A stretch of DNA of 64,000 bases, taken from Prosapia bicincta. Lineage: Eukaryota > Arthropoda > Insecta > Hemiptera > Cercopidae. The notes below the pieces were generated by a model. The model had not been told where the DNA came from. It saw only the letters and a program-made list of their open reading frames with translations, and did not search any database. Location: assembly GCA_036971475.1 (NCBI GenBank), contig JBAIZL010000008.1, forward strand, positions 5,683,501 to 5,747,500. Direction: 5' to 3'. Positions 19,667 through 31,959 of this stretch are shown here, one piece after another. Made by a program: the position numbers and the translations under genes. Every line of letters starts with the position of its first letter. The stretch's first letter is position 1.

Positions 19667-19672
<6 letters not shown>

Positions 19673-20015
19673 ACATTTTATATTGATTTACCTGAGTTTA
19701 GCTGATCATTTTGTTTTTTTTTTTGTCAACATAATACTTTAACTGGGATATATATTATATACACTGCTTGTCCTGAACTTTACTATTAAATAACATACTT
19801 GATGGCCATGTACATAGCTCACATCCTGCTCTTCCATGAGTTCATTTTGATCTGTCCATTTGTGAATGTATTATCTCTATTTTGAACTAAATTAGTTATC
19901 CTGTGAGGATGCGCTCTATCATAGCTACCAAAACTAGCACTAATCTTTATTATTACTTTAAATCCTGAAAATATGTTTTTCCTATAAAACAAATGTGTCA
20001 ATATTCAAAGAAAAT

Positions 20016-20231
20016 AAATTTAAAACAAGCTGAATTTATAACATACAATGTCAAGATTTCAATTGGTGTTACATAGGATAAACAAAAAAAAAACTTGAAG
20101 GTCTGTATAAAGAACATTTGAATGCTTTTAAAAAGGCCCAATTTTTTTATAAACTTAATTTGGCAAAAAACGTTATTATAAATGGTCATAATTTTATAGA
20201 AATAAGAAATATGAAATTAATAAAATGGTAA
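20016..20231 (+). pseudogene. PLE GIY-YIG endonuclease fragment
   Basis: In one frame: KTS-stop-IYNIQCQDFNWCYIG, a stop, then TKKKLEGLYKEHLNAFKKAQ, a degraded segment, LAKNVIINGHNF and IRNMKLIK. The pair IY..C..C..CYIG is the GIY-YIG core, and the first stop (TGA, 20031) replaces the glycine of GIY (GGA to TGA is one change). Y.EHL.A and NGHNF are the next conserved blocks of PLE endonucleases. Three in-frame stops show it is dead. It is more diverged than the 14.9-kb copy. Confidence 0.78.
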
Positions 20232-21819
20232 ACAAGGGTCTAAGATGAATATAATAAAAATATGGAAATATACATATTTTACAAATATGCATTAAAAGTG
20301 TAAAAACACATTTAGAAATAAGTAGAAATATATTATTGGAACTACAAAATAGTAGAAACAATGTTATCCATTTAATGTGGGTGATTGGTATAGCCCTACA
20401 AATTCTAATTTTCTGCTAAGGGACTCTATACAAAATGTACTCTAAGTTTGACCTAAATAGATGATTTTTAACAAGCATTTACATATACTTTGTTGTGTAT
20501 ATTTATTCTATGCTAGCTAAGTAACAGCCTTTAATCATAAAGATGTTTCAATAAATATTGGACAATAGCTCAACTCTTTTAAAATGATTATAAGGATGTT
20601 TCCAGTAAATCCCTAATTAACTGGAAACATGTACTTTGCTAAATTTAAACATCAGAAATAATGTCACCACCAGAACAAGAAAAATCATAAATGGAAAAAT
20701 GAGAAATTATATTGATGTAATACTGAGAAATACGAAACAGTAATCTACTTGTGTGTAAGGGTGGAATGATAAAGGCCACAAATATATTGACTAAAGATAA
20801 CAAATTTAAAGAGAAGTTATGTATAAAAAGCAGGAAGATGTAAATAATCTGAGTTAAAGAGAGAGGATGTAAAGAACAATAGATGAAGGAGACAAAGACC
20901 TTAAACTGTAATTATAGAATGATAATATTATTGTTCATAATAATAATGATAATACATTAAAAAATATTATTATAAGATGAAAGTGGTGTGAAAGAACAAA
21001 CAACAATGAAGATTTTTTAAAATTAATCAGTGCTACAAGTGAAAGGCAAGATTAGTTATTCTAGGTAGGTTTTTTGATGTTCTAGATCTGTGATTTGTCA
21101 GTGTTATATAGTATTAATGTTGTATATATTGTTTTTATGTATTCTAATATTGTTTTTTTAAATTGTGTTTTGTTAATTAAAATTTGTAGTGCATGATTTT
21201 TGTAGTAAATATTTCAAAGGTCTGTTGCTAAATTTTTAGTTTTTGGTCAAAACGTTTTACTTCTATAATTTGTTGTTTTACATCATGTATATAAAGGTCT
21301 TGTGTAACAAAGTTAAATAAACCTTCATATTACACAAATTATACTAGATTTATCCTTATTGTTCTTTCATTATAATATAAACTATTACAGAAGTGCATTA
21401 TTTACTTGTAATATAATTTTTTCATTCTAATAAAAGTAATGTTTAATCCTTTTACAAAATTCAAGAGAATAAAAATCAGTAAAAATTAATTAATAACGAG
21501 GAGATAATATAAATATATATTATTTAGAGCTCACTAAGCGATTCGCATTACAATGTTACTCCCTAGAGATGTATTTTTTTGTAAATTAAATAAACATAAC
21601 ATTTGTTATTATAATATTTCCACTCACACATAAAACGTATAAAAAATAGAATCATTACTTATTCCATGTTAATATTTATATAAAAATATTCATATATATT
21701 GAAATTCACGCATGCGTCTAGACAAATGTTTTTCATCCAATCAATCTTAAGGAATCCTCTGAATTAAATATTTCTGTGACATCTAACATTAGTAACATAA
21801 CCTTGCTAAGATGTCGCTC

Positions 21820-22066
21820 TAGTAGTGAGGGTCACACTCCTCGGTCTTTAGTATGTTGTGTGAGAGTCGTCAGTTAACTTGATCCAGATTTATATTTTCC
21901 TTTCAACTGGCTTATTTAGCTAATTGTAGTTTACTTCTCTCCCTAGAAGAGAAAGTAGGTTCTGTTAAATAGAAGTGATTGCATTGTAGTAGTTCCAGGC
22001 AGTTACCTAGACGTTTTATTCAAATTGTGAAATTTTCATCTTTATTTAAAAAATCACAATTGTCAG
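21820..22066 (+). other. Possible 5' UTR exon ending at a strong splice donor
   Basis: A stretch less AT-rich than its surroundings begins near a TCAGTT initiator-like site (21869) and ends at CAG|GTAAGAA (donor at 22067). No open frame is present, so any exon would be untranslated. The evidence is only compositional plus the two short signals. Confidence 0.2.
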
Positions 22067-23544
22067 GTAAGAATTATTATTTCGGTCATTATAATTGTAA
22101 CCATTTAACATGTAATATTTTAAAAATTCGTTAAATTATTTTTCAACACGCGTTCAATTTGTTGCATTGACTAAAGTCACTGAATTCAGTTCTTTTTTTC
22201 ACCCAAGGAATGTGGGCATATAAAATGTTTAAATAAAATATGAAATGAAAAAAAAACACAAGAAGCTTGTCTCTGTTCAGGTTGTAATACCAATTATGGT
22301 TATTGTATACCAAGTTGTAATAAGGTAAAGAAAGCTGTTCAATAATTTAAATAAGGAAAACTCTTAGCTACAAGGAAAGTAAATAAGTTTCAAAAGCTTA
22401 ATGAAAACTTCAGTCATAATTACATATTAGAAGGTTACAACTGATCCAAGGAAAATGCCTGTTAGTTTTTATCTTTAAGTTTAGAAAATTATTTGGATTT
22501 CTCAGATTGGTTTATTGGTATTGGAAATCTTTTCACCTTGTATCGTTGACCTTTTTTTGGTATAGTAAGATTTTTACAGTTGCATCAGAGTTTTTTGAAG
22601 TTTCAAATAGTAGTATCACATATAGGCTGTCATCATTTGAAATAATTTGTATTTTTAACCTTATGAGGTATTTATTTCCCGTTCCCATGTGTTCGTTTTT
22701 AGCATAAAAAATTATACCAGGCGACACAAAAAGTCATCAGGGATACAAAAAAAGTTATGAAAACTCTCACTAACATAAAAATCACTAACTCTCCTAATAT
22801 TAAACATTTCGGAAATAAAAATTTTCCCCTCTCGCCAGTACATGTGAAACGTTATTAATTTAACGTGTTGGCTTTATTTTTTTGACCTAATAACTTGAAA
22901 TGTAAATAAATTTACTGTTGACTCCTAAAATTTATAAGTTGAAAAAAATCAATTTTAGCACTATTAGCACCATGTTTCACCCGGCACACAAAAACCTTAT
23001 AGAATTATAAAACTCGCACACACACACATCTTATTTTTTGTGATAAGTCAGAAAATTACTCAAAAATATGAAACAAACATTTACAGACCCTGTTCCACTC
23101 ATAAAACAGAAAATATCTCATTAAATATTAACATATATTTTATTTCTATCGCCAAATATGATATAACCTACATTGTGCAAAGTGTGTTGAATTGAAGTGT
23201 TAGAGTTGATTGTTTTTCAAAATTTGTAATTTTTTGGGAGTCACCAGCAAGTTTAATTGCATTTCTAGGCATTTTGCAAATTACTACATTACTAAAATAA
23301 AGCCAAAACATTGAATTTGCAACATTTTAGGTGTGCCGTGGAGAGGAGAACTGCTATTTTGCAAAATTTCAAATTTTTGGGGCGTGAGCGAAAGTTTTTA
23401 TAATCTTTTTTGTATTCCTAATGACTTTCAGATGTATTACAATTCAGATACCTTTTGAATAGTGAGATATAATTTATCTGTTCATTAAAAAACAAATATG
23501 TACTTAATTATTATATAAATATATATAACTTTTAAAGTTGTTTC

Positions 23545-23662
23545 TTGTAATCATCTTAATTTCACTGAGAAATAAATAGGCCTAAGTGAAAACTAATAAC
23601 TTACTATGGTGACACGTTTCAAAACAAAGCCTATCCTGCCATTATGAGTCATGCCTTAAAGT
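23545..23662 (-). repeat. Dispersed AT-rich repeat, copy 3
   Basis: Minus strand: GGCTTTG joined to TTTTGAAACGTGT, about 60 bp, then CAGTGAAATTAAGATGATTA. Compared with 4781-4880, the core and 5' strand of stem II of the hammerhead-like motif are deleted, apparently by slippage between TTTG repeats. Confidence 0.45.
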
Positions 23663-25354
23663 AACCAGTTAGAAAACAACATTTTACCCACCTTAACACT
23701 ATTAATCGATGCATATTACTTAGTATTTATGAGAGTATTTTCATCGCTAAAACCAAAGGTGATTTGTTGATGAATGCTTAGAAATTCCTGGTTGTAGTTT
23801 GTTTTCTTTGCTACGACCATTTACATCACATAATTATTTTTTGTAGTTATGACTCAACATTATATTAATATATTAGAGTTTAAGTTAGGTCTGTAACTTA
23901 TAGGTTAATGGTGGGGATGGTCTTGTTCCTTCAAAGGTGTTATTTAAACTGGTTGCTGGGTAGGTAGTGCTCATCGTAAGTATATATTAGTCTTAAGATT
24001 TAGTTTCATTTCACTTGTAGCCTTCTGATGATTGTAACTGTGTATATGGCACTTTATACTATGTTGACATTATCTAGTACTCTATTTGATTTTTTCAAGC
24101 TTAGTAGTATACAAAACCACTAAATATGAGATATGACATATTACGTGTGCTAAGGCTTAAGACTCGTATGTAGCCCTTTTATATAGTAGCATTTACTTTT
24201 TGTTTAATTAGGACGACTGTTTTGGTAGATGTCTTCTATTGTAAGCTTGAACCTTATTTGATCTCTAGGTTGTTTTAGGTTTTGGGGGAGATGATAAGGT
24301 TTGGATAGCGATTTAAAGGTAATTTTTTAAGGAGTAATTGACATTATGATGACAAAAAATATGTAAAATTTTATTGTAATTGGGCTTTGAATCTTAATCT
24401 AATTGAATGTACACCTAATTTTAATGTTATTGGGTGTTTAATTTAAACAATTGAAACCCAGCATAACAAAAATATTTATAACTCCACACAGTTTTTACAT
24501 ACAAGGTTGCAGTTCATCTCCCAGTTTCTAAATAGGCTAAACAGGAAGGTCATTTTACACAAGAAACATAAAAATACTCACAAACCAAAATTAGAGAAAT
24601 TAAATATAAATAGCAGACTTCACACCACCAATCAGACCAAAATATACAAACATTTCACAGTACACCCAATACATGTACACAACACCCATTTAAATTATAA
24701 TTCACAAATACTTTTGACATCATAACCCCCAGAACTGCATCGAAAATTAAATAATATTGCTATCATAAATCAATCCCAATTTTCCCCACCCACATTACCC
24801 CTACCATTCCTTATCCCCAGTTCATCCTTCCCTCACCCCTTAATTCTTTTCTCACTTAATCCCAACTTAAAACAATCAAGAAGTAAGTTTTGGTTTGAAT
24901 TGACAATGGGATTCATCTCCTAATCTTATTAGCAAACAGTAAGTGCTGCTATATTAAGTAATTGAAATTGTCAAAGTTTAATATATGTACAAGCATAAGT
25001 GTTATTTTTTAATATTAAAACTAACTCACAAATAAATACATTCATAATTTCAAACGTATTTTAAGTAAACTATAAATTATAACATATAAATATATTTTGT
25101 TGTGTCCATCAACAAGTTATATTTTACAGTATATTAGTTATACAAGTTATATTAAAGTACAGTTCAAACTACATATAAGGATAATGGGGTTTTTAGTTGT
25201 TTTTAATTAATTTATTTCCTCTCTTGTGGTGCCACAAATTACAAATGGGCATTTAATTTAATTGTTTTATTTTAATTTTACTACACTTTTGGTTGAATAT
25301 TACATATAATTTTTTTTAGTACAGTTTTCTGCCTTTTCTAAAGTTGCAGTATTT

Positions 25355-25400
25355 TCCTCTGTTAGCACGTTTCGGAGTGACTCCATTTTCAAAACCTAAA
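25355..25400 (-). ncRNA. Hammerhead-like fold, fourth family, copy 1
   Basis: Minus strand: core TTGAAAA plus T, stem II GGAG/CTCC with loop TCA, GAAA, then ACGTGCTAAC. The self-complementary stem III of the sister copy (ACGCGT) is mutated here. The downstream AGAGGAAAATACTGC block is shared with the copy at 61.1 kb. Confidence 0.4.
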
Positions 25401-26289
25401 TCGTACTGTTCCCTCAAACTTTGAGTACACACAGCCTAGAAGTATATTGATCTAACCAGAGGCTTTTAAATTATCTTTTCAAATTGCTGCCATAAGAACC
25501 AAAATTGTAATTTGATGGATTTTTAAGCAAACCCTTTTTTTCCTGGAGGCAATTGCCAACCTCACTTTTTAAAAAAATCTAATTTCTAAAATATATAAGT
25601 TCTAAGATCAAAGAGAAAGCTATAAATTATCCTATGCAGTAGAACCACCCAAAATACATTAAAGAAAATTAAGTGGTTTCAATTTAAAATTTAATTTTGT
25701 ACAGATATTGGTCAACTTACCTTTTTGGAACAAGTTTCTTATATCCATTTAGGCCATCTCAAAGTTTTCTAATAAGTTAATTAGGCAGGAAATAAAAACG
25801 TAGACTAATAAACTATAAGGGATAAATTTGAATGATTGGTGATTTCTTAGAAACATTTAAGAAACATTAACAGTTCAACTAAATAAGTGATCAACTAGTG
25901 GTGGCTTAAGATGGTTTATTGAGTAATAAACAAAGAATAGCAATAAAAAAAATCACTATTTGAATGAAAAACATATATTATTAAATGAATACATTTTCAG
26001 TCCATACTATTTTATAAATTAAGTGACTGAAGAACAGAACAATAAATAATGTATGTGTATTATCTAAATGTAATTAGATTGGGGAAATGGCACATCAACA
26101 AAAAAATTAAACCTTGACATTTTGATACACGTTTCTTTTTAAATAATTAATTTAATTACTAAAAAGTTTATAGCAAAGAAACACTATTTTAAAGTACTTT
26201 CTATTTTAAAATGTCACATTGATTTAAAACAAAAAATTCAGTATGAAAGAATATGTTTCTAAAATGAAAGGCAACATTAATTATTTCTA

Positions 26290-26990
26290 TGTACAGACGT
26301 CCATCTTTAGGAGTAACCGATGATATAGGAGTGTCTATGATAATCGATTCTGCTACTGGCCAATATTTTTCCATGAGAAGAATATCTTACCATTTTTCGA
26401 CCTCAACTCTCAGGATGTCTTTTCAGATGATGGGATAAGTACAGTTGAACTGTCTTCTCATTCTTGTTGCAAATAGCGCTGAGTGGGGAATCAGTCAAAT
26501 GGAACCTGAGTAGGTAGCTCTCTGTTATTATGTGGCCTGTTCTTGCTCTTGCAATGAATGATGCTATCTGGTTCAGGAGCCTACCAAATTTGTCGTCTGT
26601 GGCTGGCTTAGGTTGAAATTTAAACAGTTGGCTACCAGTTGATTCTCTCTCCCATCATCGTTTCCACATCTTCTGGAAAATCTTGTTTGTGATTTTTTTA
26701 CAGTTGGGTTAAAGAATTTTTGTTTAGGTTTGCTGTTTTCATGCAAATTGAATATTTTGCTATTTTCTCCGTTTTTTCGTTTTCTGGGACTCTACAGTGC
26801 GAAGGGACCCACTGAAGAGTCACTCACCTTTTTGACGTCAGATTCCAACTTGGCGATTGTTTCCCTAATTTCAGATATCCAAAAGGAGTAAGGTCCTGTA
26901 GAGTTGCTCATTAGCGACTGAAGGGCGGATTTTGAGTCGCTAAATACGCAATGTAGTAGTAAGTGAAAGGCAATGTTAGTTGTAACTACT
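26290..26990 (-). pseudogene. Decayed LINE (Jockey/R1-like) RNase H region
   Basis: Minus strand in shifting frames: VFSDSKSALQSL (first RNase H aspartate block), later LQWVPSHCRVPENEKTEKIA (the WVPSH..G..GNE..D..AK block), then RTGHIITESYLLRFHLTDSP followed by LSAICN, and VQLYLSHHL near 26420. This order is that of the RNase H domain and post-RNase H tail of arthropod non-LTR retrotransposons. Several frameshifts and stops are present. No 3' tail or target duplication was found. Confidence 0.8.
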
Positions 26991-27009
26991 TTATAAATCA
27001 TAGTAATCA

Positions 27010-28430
27010 CACAAAACCAATTATAATTAGTTACTAATAGACGTTCTAATATATTGAGATTTTAAATGATTACTTTATCTGACTATACTGTAGGTTCTCT
27101 GGATTACTAAGTGTAGTTTATATTAATAATGTCTTATTTGTATGGTGAAATATTGATAAATCTATACAATTTATGTTTGGAATGCATAATGAAACACAGC
27201 TTATAAATACTATCATTGATAACCTACCTGTAAGTAGAAAATATTCAGGGTAAATCCAATTTATCTACAGATTAAACTTTAATAGCCTTTTTTCGTCTAA
27301 TATGGTTTATCTTAGATATCTAAATTGACATGTTTTTAAAAATTTTAATGTAAAATGTTTGTCACCATTAATATATATAGCTTTTTTTTACTTGAAGCAA
27401 GCTTTTGTATAAAGATTGATATTATTTAATATGTTGGAAGTAATAATTAAACAAAATTCCTCAATAAACAACACTTTAAAAACAATACCGTTATATTATT
27501 GTAACATATGAATTTTGATATCTAAACCATTATCATTGGAGCTACAGGTAAATGTTTTTCTAAAACTAAGCTGAAAATAATTAGCTTGTATCGTAGGATC
27601 AACCTGAGTAAAACCTGCATGTAATAACTAAAATTTTATAATAATATAAACAAACTATTAAGAAAGTTTCAAAATAAACGTTAAAGGGATGAAAGTGATT
27701 TAACTTGTAGATAATGAGAAAGAATCAATATGAAAAGTGCAGTTACGTAACATTATCATATTATGAAAGTTGCATTGTTAAAATTGTTATTTAAGGCTGT
27801 ATATAAAGGGAGTACAAAAGGGATAGACGCCAGAAAAAAAGTAAAGGTAAATACTAACATATTGCATCTGCGTTAAGCGTATTAGCAACTAGCATAAAGT
27901 TATGAAAGCTGAACAATTATAAAAGCTGTAAATACATTAAAGTAGAAAGGAGAAATGCATTTCGTAAAAAGAAAAGCGGGTGAAAACCAAAGGAAAAATG
28001 ATATGAACTTTTTCAGTTCACTAAAGATTTAAAATGTTAACTGCCAGCAAGACAGGGACTGATGTGGCTGGTTTTCTGTCACAAGCTGTGAATTATGATT
28101 ATTCTGTTAAGAGGCATTGAACTGAACTCTATTGGTCAACCAACTCACTAAATTAGGTTCCAGACATTCTGATAAATTAGGTTCCAGACGTCTGATAAAT
28201 TAGGTTCCAAACAGTTTCTAAATATAATGTAGAGAGATATTGGTATTTTCAAGTAGTTGAATATTATTTATAAGTATTGATGTTTTGAGTCCTTTATTAA
28301 TTCGAAACATTAGTGTTTTAGTTTTAAAGTAGTTTATTACAGAAGCTTATGTAAATGTAATTTTTCTAATACATACACATATAATAATAATGTTCATTTT
28401 AGTTGAAAGTTAGACAAACCTCTATGAATA
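27010..28430. other. AT-rich stretch, nothing recognised
   Basis: It contains a short triplicated phrase, (G)ATAAATTAGGTTCCAGAC, at 28140-28215. No gene or element ends were seen. Confidence 0.5.
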
Positions 28431-28439
28431 TTTTTTTCA

Positions 28440-28771
28440 ATTCCTTCTATTACCTCACACTCTCCCTATTTATATTTATACATCTTGTTCAAATTTTCAA
28501 TTGTTAATAAAATACTTTTTATTGAATCCACCCAAGTTCAAATACATTTTTTTAAACTTATAGCGGACTTTTATAATGTTTTTCAAGTATTAATTATTTA
28601 TTAATTTTAGTTTTATATAGGAGAAAAACTTTTCATAAAAGGAGCAAGTTATGCAATATAGATATTTCGTCCGATTTGACAAAATAAGTGATAACATATG
28701 ATTTCATAAAACAGCTGATTTTTATGTTATAGGTTATAATGATAGTACAGCTGTTTTAACATAGGTTATGT

Positions 28772-28819
<48 letters not shown>

Positions 28820-28920
28820 GTTGTTATATATATATATATTGTAATTATTCAATAAAAAGTAACAAAGATAAAATTGTTGACCTTAGTAGGAATTGACTTG
28901 AAAAATTTTTTTGTACATAT
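28440..28920 (+). repeat. Dispersed repeat R1, copy 2 (most complete)
   Basis: All landmarks are in order: CACACTCTCCCTATTTATA, TTGTTCAAATTTTCAATTG, CCACCCAAGTTCAAATAC, GGAGAAAAACTTTTCA, AAAAGGAGCAAGTTATGCA, CATATGATTTCATAAAACAG, CTGATTTTTATGTTATAGG, (TA)n at 28776-28812, and GTAGGAATTGACTTGAAAAA. There are no terminal inverted repeats and no coding sequence. Confidence 0.75.
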
Positions 28921-28929
28921 TATAAAAGG

Positions 28930-30570
28930 TGTAATTAATAGGCTTGTTGTTACTATGAAACACAATTTATTGTTAAAACACATTTTTAAAAAAATTACAT
29001 TAAATAAAATTAAGTTGGAAATTTCTTCTAATCTTTTCTTGTTTCAAAAAGTTATTTGTGAATGTGTTTAAAATTTCTTTACAAAATAATTGGATTTGGA
29101 ACCCCTATTACTAAAAGTACAGTAGTTATTTTCTTCAAATTATTAACAGCCATGGAACTTATACTTTAGGCTCTTTATTAGCACACTTTGCAGTTCTTTC
29201 TTGCTCTACACTTGTTTTTCTTTGCAAGCAAATGTGGTTGAGATAGATAGTGATGACCGATTGTCTGGAAGGGATCAGCAACTTGTAAGCCTAGAACAAA
29301 AGTAGATATTTTCTTCAAAGTTTTTATGTAAAGAACATGCAGAGATCAATAGCATTTTTACAGTCTTGTAGAGGGAGTAGGCATTCACACCATTTGTATC
29401 AAAAAAACATTTCTTCACTGGCTTTGTGGTACTGAGGCTCGCACTTTCTTCTTAGAGTCTACCCCTCCAGTACCGCAGACTTCTTTCTTCGGTTCCCCAA
29501 GCTGTCCTCCTTGACTGCCAAAACTTAACTGCCGTCCTCGATTCCCAGGTAGCTCCATCTTTGCATCGCTTCCCCATCTCCTATCTTAATTTCTTTGTCG
29601 CTTTTGCATGTGGCCTGTTTTGTGAATTATAGCTTTCACTGACAAAGAATCTACTTTGGACTTGTATGTTTGAATCCACCCGTCTGTTAGATCCTGTTCT
29701 AATTCCAGTTTAGTAATTTCTGTACTATTGAATACCCTTTTATGTTTTTAAACTAACGGTTTCTTTTAAACTTAGCAACCATCGAGCCTATAAATTTACA
29801 ATAAATCTAAAACAATGATTTTTTTTCTTAGCATCTCCCATTTGAACTTACATTGGTTTCTTTCTAATATACATATGTAACAGTCATTAATATTCTGTCT
29901 ACTTTAAATAACAGGTTAATACTTTGTTCCAGTAATATTTAATAATTTGTCTCACTCAATCTTATTCCTCTTTATCTTGTGACTTAAACTTATAATTTAG
30001 ATTGTACAATCTCCTAACTTTTATCTGTTATTTATAAGATATTAAATCAAATTGGCTAGATTAATATTTAAACTCTTATCTTAAATGCTTGACACTTTTA
30101 ATTTATCAGGTCCACTTGGATTCATAATGTAGGAGCAAGTGGTTTTCTGTAAAAACACCTTTAGTTTTGCCTTGCTAGTAAGTTCTGGGTTAGGTTTCTT
30201 TTCAGTTCCCATACACAATAAATATTTAATCAATTTCTGTTTTGAAATTACCACTTGTATTCAGGGCACAGTTCCGAATTAGGATAACTTAAGAACCTTT
30301 ATTTTGTTGTTTGAAAGTCATTGCTCATTATAACATTATTGTAAAGTTGATAATTCTTAGCGTACACGTAAAATTACAGCTAATTAATAACACGTTTGTA
30401 TAACAAGGGTGACAAAATATGATGTCCTTAAGCAGTGATTCAGATTATGATTAATGGTCAAAAAATGCATACACTTTCTTAAATGCAGTTGATCTAAAAA
30501 AAAACAAATAAAGGTTTATAAAAGTAGCCTTGGTATAGTTCCAGGGCAAAAGCTTTGCACTATCTTTCAG
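28930..30570. other. Stretch without a recognised gene; GC-richer patch at 29400-29600
   Basis: The patch 29420-29600 is clearly less AT-rich than its surroundings and has a 47-codon minus-strand frame starting MELPGNRGRQLSFGSQGG. I recognise no family. It may be an exon remnant or part of an unknown element. Confidence 0.35.
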
Positions 30571-30573
30571 ATT

Positions 30574-30575
<2 letters not shown>

Positions 30576-30636
<61 letters not shown>
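30576..30636. repeat. (TA)n tract
   Basis: TA run on the left flank of the GGCGTAGCCAG MITE. Confidence 0.95.
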
Positions 30637-30639
<3 letters not shown>

Positions 30640-30890
30640 AGGCGTAGCCAGTACGATGGTTGGGGAAGGGGTTAAAAGGAAGAACTTTCTTGGGGAAATT
30701 TTGAACATTTTTATCTGTAGAAATAACATTTTATGCTATTTTGGCACTAAAAATTAATCAATTTTGGGGTCTTCGGGAAGCTGTTTCGCTAAAAACCTAG
30801 CGATGTGTTATAGGTTAACATTTTTTGCTAAAATTAATTAGTTTGGGAGGGGGCACATACCCCCTGTGCCCTTCCCTGGCTACGCCACTG
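30637..30890. mobile_element. Small hAT-like MITE with GGCGTAGCCAG termini
   Basis: Left end AAGAGGCGTAGCCAG. The right end, inverted, is CAGTGGCGTAGCCAGG. About 254 bp, no coding. It sits between two TA tracts (the right one at 30891-30914), so it inserted into TA-rich DNA; the target duplication cannot be delimited. Confidence 0.7.
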
Positions 30891-31113
30891 ATATATATAT
30901 ATATATATATATAGGGTTTGCCTGGGTTTGAATTAATGCTTTTAGATAACCTTCAGTTAACAATGCTACTGAATCAGTGTTTATGGCTACAATAGTACTT
31001 TTGCACAAAATTATCAAAATGTTTTTATACAAATATATCAAAAGTGAGCAATATTGCGATAAAGGGAAATATTGAATATTATTTAGGAGGGTTCAAACGT
31101 TTTCGAAAAATGT

Positions 31114-31956
31114 TTGCAGATCCATCAATATTTTACAGCATTAGAGGACAGTGTAAAGTGTCTGATGAAATTTAGCACAATATTTCTTCATCCGTGTAAA
31201 GTGTTCACCGGCGGCGTAAGGTCGCTGACGACATTTTTAACAATATTTGTTCATCCGTGTAAAGTGTTCACCGGCGGCGTAAGGTCACTGACGACATTTT
31301 TAACAATATTTCTTCATCCGTGTAAAGTGTTCACCGGCGGCGTAAGGTGGCTGACGACATTTTTAACAATATTTCTTCATCCGTGTAAAGTGTTCACCGG
31401 CGGCGTAAGGTGGCTGACGACATTTTTAACAATATTTCTTCATCCGTGTAAAGTGTTCACCGGCGGCGTAAGGTGGCTGACGACATTTTTAACAACATTT
31501 CTTCATCCGTGTAAAGTGTTCACCGGCGGCGTAAGGTCACTGACGACATTTTTAACAATATTTCTTCATCCGTGTAAAGTGTTCACCGGCGGCGTAAGGT
31601 GGCTGACGACATTTTTAACAATATTTCTTCATCCGTGTAAAGTGTTCACCGGCGGCGTAAGGTGGCTGACGACATTTTTAACAATATTTCTTCATCCGTG
31701 TAAAGTGTTCACCGGCGGCGTAAGGTGGCTGACGACATTTTTAACAATATTTCTTCATCCGTGTAAAGTGTTCACCGGCGGCGTAAGGTGGCTGACGACA
31801 TTTTTAACAATATTTCTTCATCCGTGTAAAGTGTTCACCGGCGGCGTAAGGTGGCTGACGACATTTTTAACAATATTTCTTCATCCGTGTAAAGTGTTCA
31901 CCGGCGGCGTAAGGTGGCTGACGACATTTTTAACAACATTTCTTCAATCTGTCTAG
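31114..31956 (+). CDS. Open frame through the 63-bp minisatellite (coding status doubtful)
   Basis: The 63-bp unit equals 21 codons, so one plus-strand frame stays open for 280 codons. It repeats a hydrophobic 21-residue unit containing FLHPCKVFTGGVRWLT. Unit variants are mostly non-synonymous third-base-independent swaps (S/W, I/T) and do not look like protein selection. There is no signal peptide, intron signal or family resemblance. I think it is most likely a by-product of the period being a multiple of three. Confidence 0.15.
   Translation: MQIHQYFTALEDSVKCLMKFSTIFLHPCKVFTGGVRSLTTFLTIFVHPCKVFTGGVRSLTTFLTIFLHPCKVFTGGVRWLTTFLTIFLHPCKVFTGGVRWLTTFLTIFLHPCKVFTGGVRWLTTFLTTFLHPCKVFTGGVRSLTTFLTIFLHPCKVFTGGVRWLTTFLTIFLHPCKVFTGGVRWLTTFLTIFLHPCKVFTGGVRWLTTFLTIFLHPCKVFTGGVRWLTTFLTIFLHPCKVFTGGVRWLTTFLTIFLHPCKVFTGGVRWLTTFLTTFLQSV
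31160..31950. repeat. Minisatellite, 63-bp unit, about 12 copies
   Basis: The CGGCGGCG landmark recurs every 63 bp from 31209 to 31902. The unit reads CATCCGTGTAAAGTGTTCAC, then CGGCGGCGTAAGGT, GGCTGACGACATT and TTTAACAATATTT. Copies differ at only a few sites (GGTCG, GGTCA or GGTGG; AATATTT or AACATTT), so it was homogenised recently. Confidence 0.97.
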
Positions 31957-31959
31957 ATA

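Larger units (their letters stand above)
20290..25310. other. Long AT-rich stretch, nearly featureless
   Basis: No transposon protein was recognised. Two items stand out: a possible first exon at 21820-22066 and a dispersed repeat at 23545-23662. The segment 24420-24850 is unusually C-rich on the plus strand (CACACC, CCCCACCCACATTACCCC), perhaps the decayed 3' end of a retroelement, but no motif supports a call. Confidence 0.45.

Noticed and set aside
22700..22745. CTGATGA on the minus strand next to AAAAAGTCATCAGG
   Set aside because: No complementary stem II followed by GAAA; chance match.
24507..24725. 72-codon frame possibly a PLE protein tail
   Set aside because: Lysine/asparagine-rich composition resembles a PLE end, but the E.LEI..H and NNLIN motifs are absent.
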